Shown here in pieces: positions 17,480 to 25,650 of a stretch of 52,536 nucleotides of DNA. Position 1 is the first letter of the stretch. Each line of letters starts with the position of its first letter. This DNA is from an uncultured Clostridia bacterium (lineage in GTDB: Bacteria; Bacillota; Clostridia; Christensenellales; Borkfalkiaceae): positions 1 to 52,536 of the forward strand of contig CAKQKN010000014.1 in NCBI GenBank assembly GCA_934249215.1, written 5' to 3'. Under the pieces are notes generated by a model that was not told where the DNA came from, ran no database searches, and was given only the letters and a program-made list of their open reading frames with translations. The position numbers and the translations under genes are program-made.

Positions 17480-18436
17480 ATGTATATGGTCAAATATATT
17501 CTGAAAAGGCTCGGGCTGATGCTCCTGACTTTCTTCGTCATAATGACGATGTGCTTTTTTCTTATAAAGGCGCTGCCGGTCGTTGACGAAAAAGTGTTCG
17601 GAGTGGACTCCGCGGCGATTAAATATCGCCGCGAACTGCTAGGTTATAACAAGCCGATCATCGAGCAATTTTTCATTTTTCTGAAAAGAATTTTCGTTTA
17701 CGGCGACTGGGGCGTCGGTGAGCAGATCTATTGCGCGCAGGACGTTACGAAAGTTTTTGCCGAAAAACTTCCCGCAACAATGCTCGTGAACGTTTATTCG
17801 ATGCTTTTCAGCGTGCCGCTGGGGCTTGCGCTCGGAATTTTCGCCGCGCTCAGGAAAAACAAATGGCAGGACCACGTGATTTCCACCGGCGTTATGATTT
17901 TCGTTTCGGTGCCGAGCTATATTTACGCTTTTCTCGTTCAGTATATTTTCTGCTTTAAGTTGCAGTGGTTCCCGTTCCTTATGTCGAGCAGCCGCGAGTA
18001 TCTCAGCTGGGAAGTGTTCGTGTCCGTTCTTCCCGCGGTGCTTTCGCTTTCGTTCGGCGTTATCGCCGGGTTCGCCAGATACACGCGCGCGGAACTCACC
18101 GAGGTTCTGACTTCCGACTATATGTTACTCGCGCGGACGAAAGGACTCACGAAAGGGCAGACGACGGTAAGACACGCGCTCCGCAACGCGATGGTGCCTA
18201 TCTTCCCGATGATAATCGGCGAGTTCGTCGGCATTCTGTCGGGTTCGCTTGTCATCGAGGGTATTTTCTCGATCCCGGGCGTCGGCGGGCTGTACGTTTC
18301 GGCGATCAACAACAAAGACTATAACTTCTTTATGCTTTTGTCGGCGTTTTACACTTTCGTCGGGCTTGCCGCGGGTATAATCGTTGACATCAGTTACGGG
18401 CTTATCGATCCGAGAATAAGAATGGGGGCAAAGTAA
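17480..18436 (+). CDS. oligopeptide ABC transporter permease OppB-like
   Basis: This 318-residue integral membrane protein has about six membrane segments. It starts MYMVKYILKRLGLMLLTFFVIMTM as is usual for the OppB/DppB family. The short periplasmic-side linker ends in GDWGVG, and the coupling loop (TRAELTEVLTSDYMLLARTKGLTKGQTTVRHALRNAMVP) is the EAA motif that docks on the ATPases. The start at 17480 follows CGGAGGTG; a longer upstream frame has no ribosome site. It is of normal size, unlike its four partners. It is separated by one base from the next gene. Confidence 0.9.
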   Translation: MYMVKYILKRLGLMLLTFFVIMTMCFFLIKALPVVDEKVFGVDSAAIKYRRELLGYNKPIIEQFFIFLKRIFVYGDWGVGEQIYCAQDVTKVFAEKLPATMLVNVYSMLFSVPLGLALGIFAALRKNKWQDHVISTGVMIFVSVPSYIYAFLVQYIFCFKLQWFPFLMSSSREYLSWEVFVSVLPAVLSLSFGVIAGFARYTRAELTEVLTSDYMLLARTKGLTKGQTTVRHALRNAMVPIFPMIIGEFVGILSGSLVIEGIFSIPGVGGLYVSAINNKDYNFFMLLSAFYTFVGLAAGIIVDISYGLIDPRIRMGAK

Positions 18437-18437
18437 T

Positions 18438-19982
18438 ATGAACGACAAAACTTATGAAAAGCTTAATATTCCCGCCGAAAAGTTCAAGGTAGTAAAGCGC
18501 AGCGAGGTCATGCACGACTCGGCGCCCGTCACCAAGCCCGTCGGTTTTTTCAAGGACGCGTTCAGGCGGTTTTGTAAAAATAAATCGTCTGTGGTGGCGG
18601 CGATCATTATCGGCATACTCATTCTCTTTTCGATAGTCGGCGGATTCATAACGCCGTACGACACGTCGTTTTCGGACATAAATCTTGCAAACCTTCTGCC
18701 TAAGTCGAACGCTTTCGAATGGCTCGGCTGGGACGGTTGCAAGAACGAAGAAATAAAAGCCGCCGATTACATAAGGTATCGTGCGATCGAACGGGAAACG
18801 GGCGATACGGTAATCAGAAAAGACAAAGGCTCAAAGTGGCAGGAAGTCTATATGGGCGAAATACTCAGACGGTCTTTGTATTACGACGTGTACGTGGACA
18901 GTTATACGAAAAACGCCATTGTCTTTATGCAGTTCACGAAAGAACAATACGAAGCGTTACAGCGTTATCAGAACGAAACGGGCATTCAGGTAATTTACCC
19001 GGCGATTCCCGAAAGGAAAGATATTTACAAGGACGACGCAAACCTTTGGTACGAAATAAACGCGCAGGGCGCGAACAGAGGTCTGCCGACCGATTATAAT
19101 ACTGCGACCGGCGAGTATACGCTCACCCCGGCTTACGTTTCATACACGGGTAACGACGGATATTCAAGCAAAAGAATCGAGGGCGAAACCGCTCAATACG
19201 ACTACGCCATAAGAGTTTCGGGCGGAAACTACAAGTGCCGAGTGCAATACTCGAGATATTGTTACTATAAGGACGGAAGAACTCCGTCGTTCCTGTTCGG
19301 CTCCGATCAGTTCGGAAAGGACATTTTCGGTCGGCTCGCGGCGGGCGCAAGATTCAGTTTCCTTTTCGCAATCGCGATCTCCGCAATCAACCTTTTCATC
19401 GGCGCGATGTACGGCGCGATCGAAGGATACTACGGCGGAGCGGTCGATATGGTAATGGAACGCGTGTCCGATATTCTGAGCGGCGTTCCGTTCATGGTCG
19501 TCGTAACGCTGTTTAAGCTGTACGTGGCGGACAAGGTCGGAACGGTGGCGACGCTGTTGTTCGCGTTCGTTCTTACCGGTTGGATAGGAATGGCAGGCAG
19601 CACGCGTATGCAGTTCTATCGTTATAAGAATCAGGAATACGTACTTGCGGCGAGGACGCTCGGCGCGCGAGACGGAAGAATTATGTTCAAACATATTTTC
19701 CCGAACGCTCTCGGAACGCTCGTCACCAGTTGCGTTCTCGTAATTCCGAGCGTAATTTTCAGCGAGTCGAGCCTTTCTTATCTCGGAATAATCAATTTGT
19801 CGACTTCGAGCATAACGAGCGTCGGAACGATGATGGCAAACGGGCAGGGCAGTCTTTCGACTTACCCGCACATAATCTTCTTCCCCGCGCTCTTCGTTTC
19901 GCTGCTCATGATCAGTTTCAACCTGTTCGGTAACGGCTTGCGTGACGCGTTCAACCCGTCTTTGCGTGGTGCGGAGGATTGA
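18438..19982 (+). CDS. oligopeptide ABC transporter permease OppC-like with a 200-residue insert
   Basis: This 514-residue permease is nearly 200 residues longer than the family. An N-terminal cytoplasmic tail and first membrane helix (SSVVAAIIIGILILFSIVGG) are followed by a large extracellular insert (residues about 81-281). The normal permease domain then starts at FLFGSDQFGKDIFGRL. The EAA coupling loop is MQFYRYKNQEYVLAARTLGARDGRIMFKHIFPN. The insert is rich in Tyr and charged residues and sits where it can meet the binding protein. It pairs with OppB as the heterodimeric channel. Confidence 0.88.
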   Translation: MNDKTYEKLNIPAEKFKVVKRSEVMHDSAPVTKPVGFFKDAFRRFCKNKSSVVAAIIIGILILFSIVGGFITPYDTSFSDINLANLLPKSNAFEWLGWDGCKNEEIKAADYIRYRAIERETGDTVIRKDKGSKWQEVYMGEILRRSLYYDVYVDSYTKNAIVFMQFTKEQYEALQRYQNETGIQVIYPAIPERKDIYKDDANLWYEINAQGANRGLPTDYNTATGEYTLTPAYVSYTGNDGYSSKRIEGETAQYDYAIRVSGGNYKCRVQYSRYCYYKDGRTPSFLFGSDQFGKDIFGRLAAGARFSFLFAIAISAINLFIGAMYGAIEGYYGGAVDMVMERVSDILSGVPFMVVVTLFKLYVADKVGTVATLLFAFVLTGWIGMAGSTRMQFYRYKNQEYVLAARTLGARDGRIMFKHIFPNALGTLVTSCVLVIPSVIFSESSLSYLGIINLSTSSITSVGTMMANGQGSLSTYPHIIFFPALFVSLLMISFNLFGNGLRDAFNPSLRGAED

Positions 19983-19983
19983 T

Positions 19984-22137
19984 ATGGAGAAAAAATTACA
20001 GGTTAAAAATCTTACGATATCTTTCCGTACGCAAAACGGCAAGGTACAGGCGGTAAGAGATATAAGTTTCGATCTTTATAAGGGCGAAACGCTCGCGATC
20101 GTCGGCGAGTCCGGCTCGGGTAAATCGGTTACGTCCAAGGCGATTATGGGAATTTCCGCCGTCAACGCGGTGATCGAAAACGGCGAAATTCTTTACGACG
20201 GCAAAGACCTTACGAAGATCGACGAAAAACAGTTTTTCGAACTCCGCGGAAACAAACTCGCAATGATCTTTCAGGACCCTATGTCCAGCCTTAACCCGAT
20301 CATGCGGATCGGCAAACAGCTGACCGAGGCGATGATCCTTAAAGGCAAGGCGAACCAGCGCGATTCAAGAAACAACTTCAATTCCAAGCTCGAACTTCTT
20401 CGCCAAAACATAATCGAAGCGGTTGCTCCCGACGACAAGGAAAAAGCCGCCGAGATCACTCAAAAATGTAAGAACTTCGACAAGTTCGAATATAAACATC
20501 TCGAACTCGAAAAAGAATATAACGAAGCGCACGAGGCAGCGACCGAAGCGGTCGACGAAATAGGGTACTTCCTTTTCGAAGCGGAAAAGAACGCGCTCAA
20601 CAAGAAAACGGCGGGGCAGAGGATAAAACTTCTCCTTGCGACGGCTAAAATAGCCGTTTCGCGTTACGTCGTTTTCGAGGACGCCGAAAGGTACGAAGAA
20701 CTTATCGGCATCGTGAAAAGCGAAGCGAAAACGGTCGCGAAGAGCGGCGATTTTTCGAAGATTTGCGCAAGTTTTTCCGAAATGGTCGAAATACTCAAAA
20801 GGGCGCTGTCGTTCACTATGCCGAACTTCTTTGCGATGGGTTACTATCTGACGTTCTCCGGCAAAGAGCTTCCCGATATGTCCGTCGAGGAACTTAACGT
20901 GTTTTTGAGAAAATATCTCGACGACGATTTCATGCTCGACTTCATCGCGCTCGCAAGGAAAGGAATCGTCAGATCGTTTGAACTTTCCTGCGACGGAAAA
21001 CGTGCCGTTATCGGACTTATAGACCGATTTTTGCCTGTTTTCGAAGCGGAAACGCCCGACAAAAAGGCGTGCTTTGACGGGGTGAAAGAACTGTCGGCTG
21101 CCGTCGAAAAATCGATCGACGGACTCGCGCTCGTAAAGGATAGCGCGGCGTATACGTTCGGAAAGGCTCTGAAGAGCGCGACCGAAGCGTATTTCGATGC
21201 GGCGCACGCTCTCGAGATTAAGCGTAAGAATGCGGAAAAAAAGGCGAGCGGCGCAGGTGCGAATGAAAAAAGCGAGGACGACACGTCTGCTTTCGAACGC
21301 GCGGTTGCGCTCGGAAAAGAAAACATGCTTTCCGTAATGACGTCGCTTAAGGAAAAATATATCTCCGATCTCGAAAGCTCGGGTGAGGTCGATTTCGACG
21401 AAGCGACCGTCGCGATGATCGATTATTTCAAGGCGCAGGCGGCGGGAGTAGTCAATAAAGTCACGCCCGAAATGGCGAAAAACAAGGCGCTTAGACTTAT
21501 GGAAGAGGTCGGAATTCCCGAGCCGAGAAAAAGATACAAACAATACCCGTTCGAGTTTTCGGGCGGCATGCGGCAACGTATCGTCATCGCGATCGCGCTC
21601 GCGGCGAACCCCGACGTGCTTATTTGCGACGAGCCGACCACCGCGCTCGACGTGACCATTCAGTCGCAGATTCTCGAACTTATCAACAAACTCAAACGCG
21701 AAAGAAATCTTTCGGTAATATTCATCACGCACGACCTCGGCGTCGTTGCGAACATGGCGGACAGAATTGCCGTTATGTATGCGGGTAAAATCGTGGAATA
21801 CGGCACAGCGGAGGATGTTTTTTACAGCCCCGCGCACCCGTACACGTGGGCGCTTCTCGCGTCGATGCCCGACCTTGATACAAAAGATAAACTGGAAGCG
21901 ATTCCCGGCACTCCGCCGAATATGATTTATCCGCCGAAGGGCGACGCGTTTGCCGACCGCAATAAATATGCGCTCGAAATCGATTTTGAAATGCAACCGC
22001 CTATGTTCAGGATAAGCGAAACTCATTCGGCTGCTACCTGGCTTTTGCATCAGGACGCGCCGAAAGTGGCTCCGCCGAGAATCGTTACCGACAGAATCGA
22101 GCGAATGAAAGCGAAAAGGAGGGAGAACGATGGCTGA
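19984..22137 (+). CDS. oligopeptide ABC transporter ATPase OppD-like with a 370-residue insert
   Basis: This 717-residue ATPase is about twice the family length. Walker A GESGSGKS is at 41-48 and the Q-loop MIFQDPMSSLNP at 94-104. The nucleotide-binding domain is then interrupted by about 370 mostly helical, Glu/Lys-rich residues (about 122-495). It resumes with KNKALRLMEEVGI, the signature SGGMRQR near 525, Walker B LICDEPTTALD, and ITHDLGVV. The C-terminal PYTWALLASMPDLD is the OppD-type extension, but the usual CPxRC cysteine cluster of peptide transporter ATPases is absent. The insert lies in the helical subdomain that contacts the permease. The gene overlaps the next by 8 bases. Confidence 0.88.
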   Translation: MEKKLQVKNLTISFRTQNGKVQAVRDISFDLYKGETLAIVGESGSGKSVTSKAIMGISAVNAVIENGEILYDGKDLTKIDEKQFFELRGNKLAMIFQDPMSSLNPIMRIGKQLTEAMILKGKANQRDSRNNFNSKLELLRQNIIEAVAPDDKEKAAEITQKCKNFDKFEYKHLELEKEYNEAHEAATEAVDEIGYFLFEAEKNALNKKTAGQRIKLLLATAKIAVSRYVVFEDAERYEELIGIVKSEAKTVAKSGDFSKICASFSEMVEILKRALSFTMPNFFAMGYYLTFSGKELPDMSVEELNVFLRKYLDDDFMLDFIALARKGIVRSFELSCDGKRAVIGLIDRFLPVFEAETPDKKACFDGVKELSAAVEKSIDGLALVKDSAAYTFGKALKSATEAYFDAAHALEIKRKNAEKKASGAGANEKSEDDTSAFERAVALGKENMLSVMTSLKEKYISDLESSGEVDFDEATVAMIDYFKAQAAGVVNKVTPEMAKNKALRLMEEVGIPEPRKRYKQYPFEFSGGMRQRIVIAIALAANPDVLICDEPTTALDVTIQSQILELINKLKRERNLSVIFITHDLGVVANMADRIAVMYAGKIVEYGTAEDVFYSPAHPYTWALLASMPDLDTKDKLEAIPGTPPNMIYPPKGDAFADRNKYALEIDFEMQPPMFRISETHSAATWLLHQDAPKVAPPRIVTDRIERMKAKRRENDG

Positions 22138-23449
22138 AAAAAACGATGAAATTTTGTTGAAAGTCGAACATTTATGCCAGTTCTTCAAAATGGGCAACAG
22201 TGAGCTCAAAGCCGTCAACGACGTCAGTTTCGCCGTTAAAAAAGGCGAGGTTTTCGGGCTTGTCGGCGAGTCGGGTTGCGGCAAAACGACGACGGGGCGG
22301 ACGATTATCAAGCTTTACGACGCGACATCCGGCAACGTGTGGTTCAAGGGCAAAAGGATCGTCGCGGGAACGAGGTCTTATCGTGAAGAGATCGCCGCGA
22401 AAAAGGCGGAGTTCAAAAAGGAGTCGAAGCGGCTTCAAACCGAGGCGAAAGAGCGGATTAAGGAAATATCGGGCGGGGACAACGCCGAAGAACTTTCGAA
22501 AAAAATAACCGAGGAAACCAAGGCGAAACTCGACAAACTGGCTAAAGAAGCGGGCGAATTTATCGGCGAAAAGCGCGTCGAGATCGCAAAAGCGAACTAT
22601 GACGATCGTAATTGCGATAAGGAATACGCGCGCGAAGAAGTGAAACGCGTGCTTGAAAAATATAACGCGCTTCTTGCCGCGGAAACGGACGAAGGTAGAA
22701 GGGCGGCGCTCGATCGCGAGTTCAAAAACGAGCTTCGCAAGGCGAAACGCACTCGGCTCGTAACGCAGATTCAGATGATATTTCAGGACCCCATCGCTTC
22801 GCTCGACCCGAGAATGACCGTCCGCGATATAATTGCCGAGGGGCTTATCATTCAGGGCGAAAAGGACAAGGAAGTCATCGACCGCAAAGTGTACGAAATG
22901 CTCGAACTCGTAGGGCTCGTGCGCGAGCATGCTTCCCGTTACCCGCACGAGTTTTCCGGCGGTCAGCGTCAGCGTATAGGCGTGGCGCGGTCGATCATCA
23001 TGAATCCCGAAATGATCATTGCCGACGAACCCGTCTCGGCGCTTGACGTGTCCATTCAGGCGCAGGTCATCAATCTTCTGAACGACCTTCGCGACAAGTT
23101 CGGGTTGACCATACTGTTCATCGCGCACGATCTTTCGGTCGTCAAATACTTCTCCGACCGAATCGGGGTTATGTATTTCGGCAATCTTGTCGAACTTACT
23201 TCTTCCGATGAATTGTTCGCTCATCCCTTGCACCCGTACACGAAATCGCTTCTGTCGGCAATTCCGTTGCCCGATCCGATTTACGAAAAAAATCGCAAAA
23301 GAATTGCCTATAATCCGCTTGCCGAGCACGATTATTCCGTCGATAAGCCGTCCATGAGAGAGGTCGAGCCCGGACATTTCGTTTTCTGCAACGACAAAGA
23401 GGAATCGGAATATAAAAAAGCGTTGGAGAGCGGCGGTGAAAGAACGTAA
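22130..23449 (+). CDS. oligopeptide ABC transporter ATPase OppF-like with a coiled-coil insert
   Basis: This 439-residue ATPase is about 110 residues longer than the family. Walker A GESGCGKT is at 46-53. A highly charged segment follows (about residues 85-205: Glu, Lys, Ala and Arg in heptad-like order). The Q-loop then appears as MIFQDPIASLDPRMT, with SGGQRQR, Walker B IIADEPVSALD and IAHDLSVV. The C-terminal HPYTKSLLSAIP is family-typical. The insert sits between Walker A and the Q-loop, a different point from that in OppD. The two inserts could form a paired helical structure under the transporter. Confidence 0.88.
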   Translation: MAEKNDEILLKVEHLCQFFKMGNSELKAVNDVSFAVKKGEVFGLVGESGCGKTTTGRTIIKLYDATSGNVWFKGKRIVAGTRSYREEIAAKKAEFKKESKRLQTEAKERIKEISGGDNAEELSKKITEETKAKLDKLAKEAGEFIGEKRVEIAKANYDDRNCDKEYAREEVKRVLEKYNALLAAETDEGRRAALDREFKNELRKAKRTRLVTQIQMIFQDPIASLDPRMTVRDIIAEGLIIQGEKDKEVIDRKVYEMLELVGLVREHASRYPHEFSGGQRQRIGVARSIIMNPEMIIADEPVSALDVSIQAQVINLLNDLRDKFGLTILFIAHDLSVVKYFSDRIGVMYFGNLVELTSSDELFAHPLHPYTKSLLSAIPLPDPIYEKNRKRIAYNPLAEHDYSVDKPSMREVEPGHFVFCNDKEESEYKKALESGGERT

Positions 23450-23846
23450 TCTTTGGTTCGTCAAATATATCGTAAGCGTTCTCGTTTGTGGAGGAATGGC
23501 TGCGGTTGTTCTTCTCAATCGGGATATGGACGGGCTTGCGGAGAAAAAAGACGTTTATAAGGCGCTTTGCGATGCGTTCTGCGTGCCGGGCGTGCTGTTT
23601 CTGTTGTTTTCGGCGCTTCTTGCCGTTGCCAGAGAGGGGGCTTTTGACGGCGTGTCCTATGCTTTCAGACGCGCGTTTTTCGCGCTTATCCCGGGCGGGC
23701 GGAACAAAGTCGAAAAATACGCCGACTATAAGGAGCAAAAAGAAGCGAAACGCGAAAAAAAGGTAAGTTTCCGCTTTATGCTCATCGTCGGCGGCGCGTT
23801 TCTTGCCGTTTCGCTCGTGTTTCTCGCCCTGTATTACTCCGTGTGA
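23436..23846 (+). CDS. DUF3899-like small membrane protein
   Basis: This 136-residue protein has three predicted membrane segments (KYIVSVLVCGGMAAVVLL, VPGVLFLLFSALLAVA and the last about 20 residues) and a basic cytoplasmic stretch (KYADYKEQKEAKREKK). The GAFDGVSYAFRRAFF block matches my memory of DUF3899. It starts at GTG 23436 inside the end of the oppF-like gene, so it is translationally coupled to the importer. Function unknown. Membership of the opp transcript suggests an accessory membrane role. Confidence 0.65.
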   Translation: MKERNLWFVKYIVSVLVCGGMAAVVLLNRDMDGLAEKKDVYKALCDAFCVPGVLFLLFSALLAVAREGAFDGVSYAFRRAFFALIPGGRNKVEKYADYKEQKEAKREKKVSFRFMLIVGGAFLAVSLVFLALYYSV

Positions 23847-23903
23847 GTCGTCGTCTCGCGGGGACGGGCGGATTAAGATTTTTCGTCCGAAGCATTTAAA
23901 AGA

Positions 23904-23932
23904 TTGTTTTACGCGCGCGTTTTTGATATAAT
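23904..23932 (+). promoter_or_regulatory. promoter of the chorismate mutase gene
   Basis: TTGTTT (23904-23909) and a perfect TATAAT (23927-23932) are 17 bp apart, 31 bp before the GTG start. Confidence 0.7.
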
Positions 23933-23963
23933 AAAGTCGATAAAAGGCTTTCGGAGGTGCGAC

Positions 23964-24221
23964 GTGAACGATCTCGATAAACTGCGCGAAGAAATCGACG
24001 AGGCGGACGAAGCCGTCTGTGCGGCGCTTAAAAAGAGATTTGCCGTCGTCAAAAAAATCGGAGAATATAAAAAAGAGAACGGCATCCGCGTGTTGGACAA
24101 AACCCGCGAAAGTGCCGTTTTTGAACATATAGCCCGACTTTTCGACGAAAAAGACGAAAAAAACGCGGCGAAAGAAATTTACGACGCGATCGTAAGCGCA
24201 AGCAAAAATTTGCAAAAATAA
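23964..24221 (+). CDS. aroQ: chorismate mutase, AroQ class
   Basis: This 85-residue all-helical protein rearranges chorismate to prephenate for Phe and Tyr synthesis. The first helix LDKLREEIDEADEAVCAAL, with the catalytic Arg, and the KRFAVVKKIGEYKKENGI segment (Lys of VKKIGEYK) are typical of AroQ. VLDKTRESAVFEHI matches the DxxRE block. The start is GTG 23964, behind CGGAGGTG; a longer upstream frame would include the promoter. It is a free-standing domain, not fused to prephenate dehydratase or dehydrogenase. It lies 73 bases before the aminopeptidase gene. Confidence 0.85.
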   Translation: MNDLDKLREEIDEADEAVCAALKKRFAVVKKIGEYKKENGIRVLDKTRESAVFEHIARLFDEKDEKNAAKEIYDAIVSASKNLQK

Positions 24222-24294
24222 TCTGAGTTTAATCCGGAATTATATAAAAATCGGGGCGCAAAAACGATGCGTAAACGCCCGAAAAGGAGAGTAA

Positions 24295-25518
24295 ATGAAT
24301 AAAAAAATTCTCGCTAAGTACGCAAGACTTATCGCCGAAGTCGGCGCGAACGTACAAAAGGGACAAGAGGTAATTATCCGCGCGGAAGTGGAAAATTGCG
24401 ATTTCGCGGTGCTGGTCGCCGAAGAATGTTACAAGCTCGGCGCGTCGAAAGTTACCGTCGACTGGCGTTATGCGCCGCTCACCAAACTCAATTATAAAAA
24501 GAGATCGCTCAAAACGCTTTCCACCGTCGAGGACTGGGAGATCGAGCGGCTTAAACACAGAGAAAAAACTCTGCCCGTGCTCATTCTTATCGAATCGGAC
24601 GATCCGGACGGGCTTAAAGGCGTCAATCAGGCGAAGATCGCTAAGTCGCGCATGAGCGTCGCAAAGGTTACGAAACCCATAAGCGACCGTATGAGCGAAA
24701 AATATCAGTGGTGTATTGCCGCCGTTCCCGGCAAAAAATGGGCGAAAAAAGTATTCCCGAACGAAAGCACGGGAAACGCCGTCAAAAAACTTTGGGACGC
24801 GATTCTTTACACTTCGCGCGTGACAGACGACCCGATCGCCGCATGGAACGCGCATAACGCCGATCTGCTCGACCGCTCGGAAAAACTCAACTCGCTCAAG
24901 CTCAAATATCTGCACTATAAATCGTCGAACGGAACAGATCTCACCGTCGGGCTCAACGAAAACGGAATCTTTATGGGCGGCGGCGAATATACGCTCGGCG
25001 GCGTGTATTACAACCCGAACATCCCGACCGAAGAAGTGTTCACTTCGCCGAAAGCGGGTCGCGCCGACGGCATCGTATACGCGACCAAGCCTTTGTCCTA
25101 TCAGGGCGAATTGATCGACAATTTCCGGGTAAAATTCGAAAACGGAAAGGTCGTCGAAACTTACGCGGAAAAAAATCCCGAACTTCTCAAAAAGCTCGTC
25201 GGAATGGACGAAGGGGCTTCGATGCTCGGTGAATGCGCGCTCGTGCCGTACGATTCGCCGATAAATAATTCGGGCATTCTGTTCTATAACACTCTTTTTG
25301 ACGAGAACTGCTGTTGCCATCTTGCTCTCGGTCGCGGATTCAACAACACGATCAAGGGATTCGAGAATATGACGAACGAAGAATGCAAAAAAGCCGGTAT
25401 CAACGACTCCGCGATTCACGTTGACTTTATGATCGGTTCTTCCGATCTCGAAATAGACGGAATCGACGAAAACGGCAAAACTGTCCCCGTGTTCAGAAAC
25501 GGCAACTGGGCGTTCTGA
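24295..25518 (+). CDS. M29-family aminopeptidase (AmpS/PepS/thermophilic aminopeptidase)
   Basis: This 407-residue cytosolic metallo-aminopeptidase removes N-terminal residues from peptides. Family blocks are visible: the N-terminal KYARLIAEVGANVQKGQEVIIRAE, NIPTEEVFTSPK, MLGECALVPYDSPI, FDENCCCHLALGRG and the C-terminal SAIHVDFMIGSSDLEI. These supply the Glu, His and Asp ligands of the double-metal site. The start follows GAAAAGGAGAGTAA. Located after aroQ with a short gap, it may extend that transcript. With the Opp importer and the secreted M3-like peptidase it fits a peptide-use theme in the window. Confidence 0.88.
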   Translation: MNKKILAKYARLIAEVGANVQKGQEVIIRAEVENCDFAVLVAEECYKLGASKVTVDWRYAPLTKLNYKKRSLKTLSTVEDWEIERLKHREKTLPVLILIESDDPDGLKGVNQAKIAKSRMSVAKVTKPISDRMSEKYQWCIAAVPGKKWAKKVFPNESTGNAVKKLWDAILYTSRVTDDPIAAWNAHNADLLDRSEKLNSLKLKYLHYKSSNGTDLTVGLNENGIFMGGGEYTLGGVYYNPNIPTEEVFTSPKAGRADGIVYATKPLSYQGELIDNFRVKFENGKVVETYAEKNPELLKKLVGMDEGASMLGECALVPYDSPINNSGILFYNTLFDENCCCHLALGRGFNNTIKGFENMTNEECKKAGINDSAIHVDFMIGSSDLEIDGIDENGKTVPVFRNGNWAF

Positions 25519-25570
25519 CGCCGATATAAATCGAGCGCGTGCTTTGCACTGCTGCTCGGAAAACGCAAAT

Positions 25571-25616
25571 AAAACCACCGAAGTCGGGCTATAAGTCGAT
25601 TATCGGTGGTTTTTTA
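25571..25616. terminator. bidirectional terminator enclosing the GATAATCGAC element
   Basis: Eleven-base-pair stem AAAACCACCGA/TCGGTGGTTTT (25571-25581, 25603-25613) with A-run and T-run flanks lies between the convergent aminopeptidase and methyltransferase genes. The loop is the intergenic element. Confidence 0.85.
25579..25604 (-). repeat. intergenic GATAATCGAC element, copy 5
   Basis: On the minus strand: GATAATCGACTTATAG, CCCGA, CTT. The outer bases merge into the terminator stem. Confidence 0.75.
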
Positions 25617-25650
25617 TTGTTTATTCGGCGATTTTTATAAGCGTCGTTTC

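Noticed and set aside
20365..22311. 648-residue minus-strand frame over the OppD insert
   Set aside because: The plus frame keeps intact ABC motifs on both sides of the insert without a stop, so the insert is coding on the plus strand.
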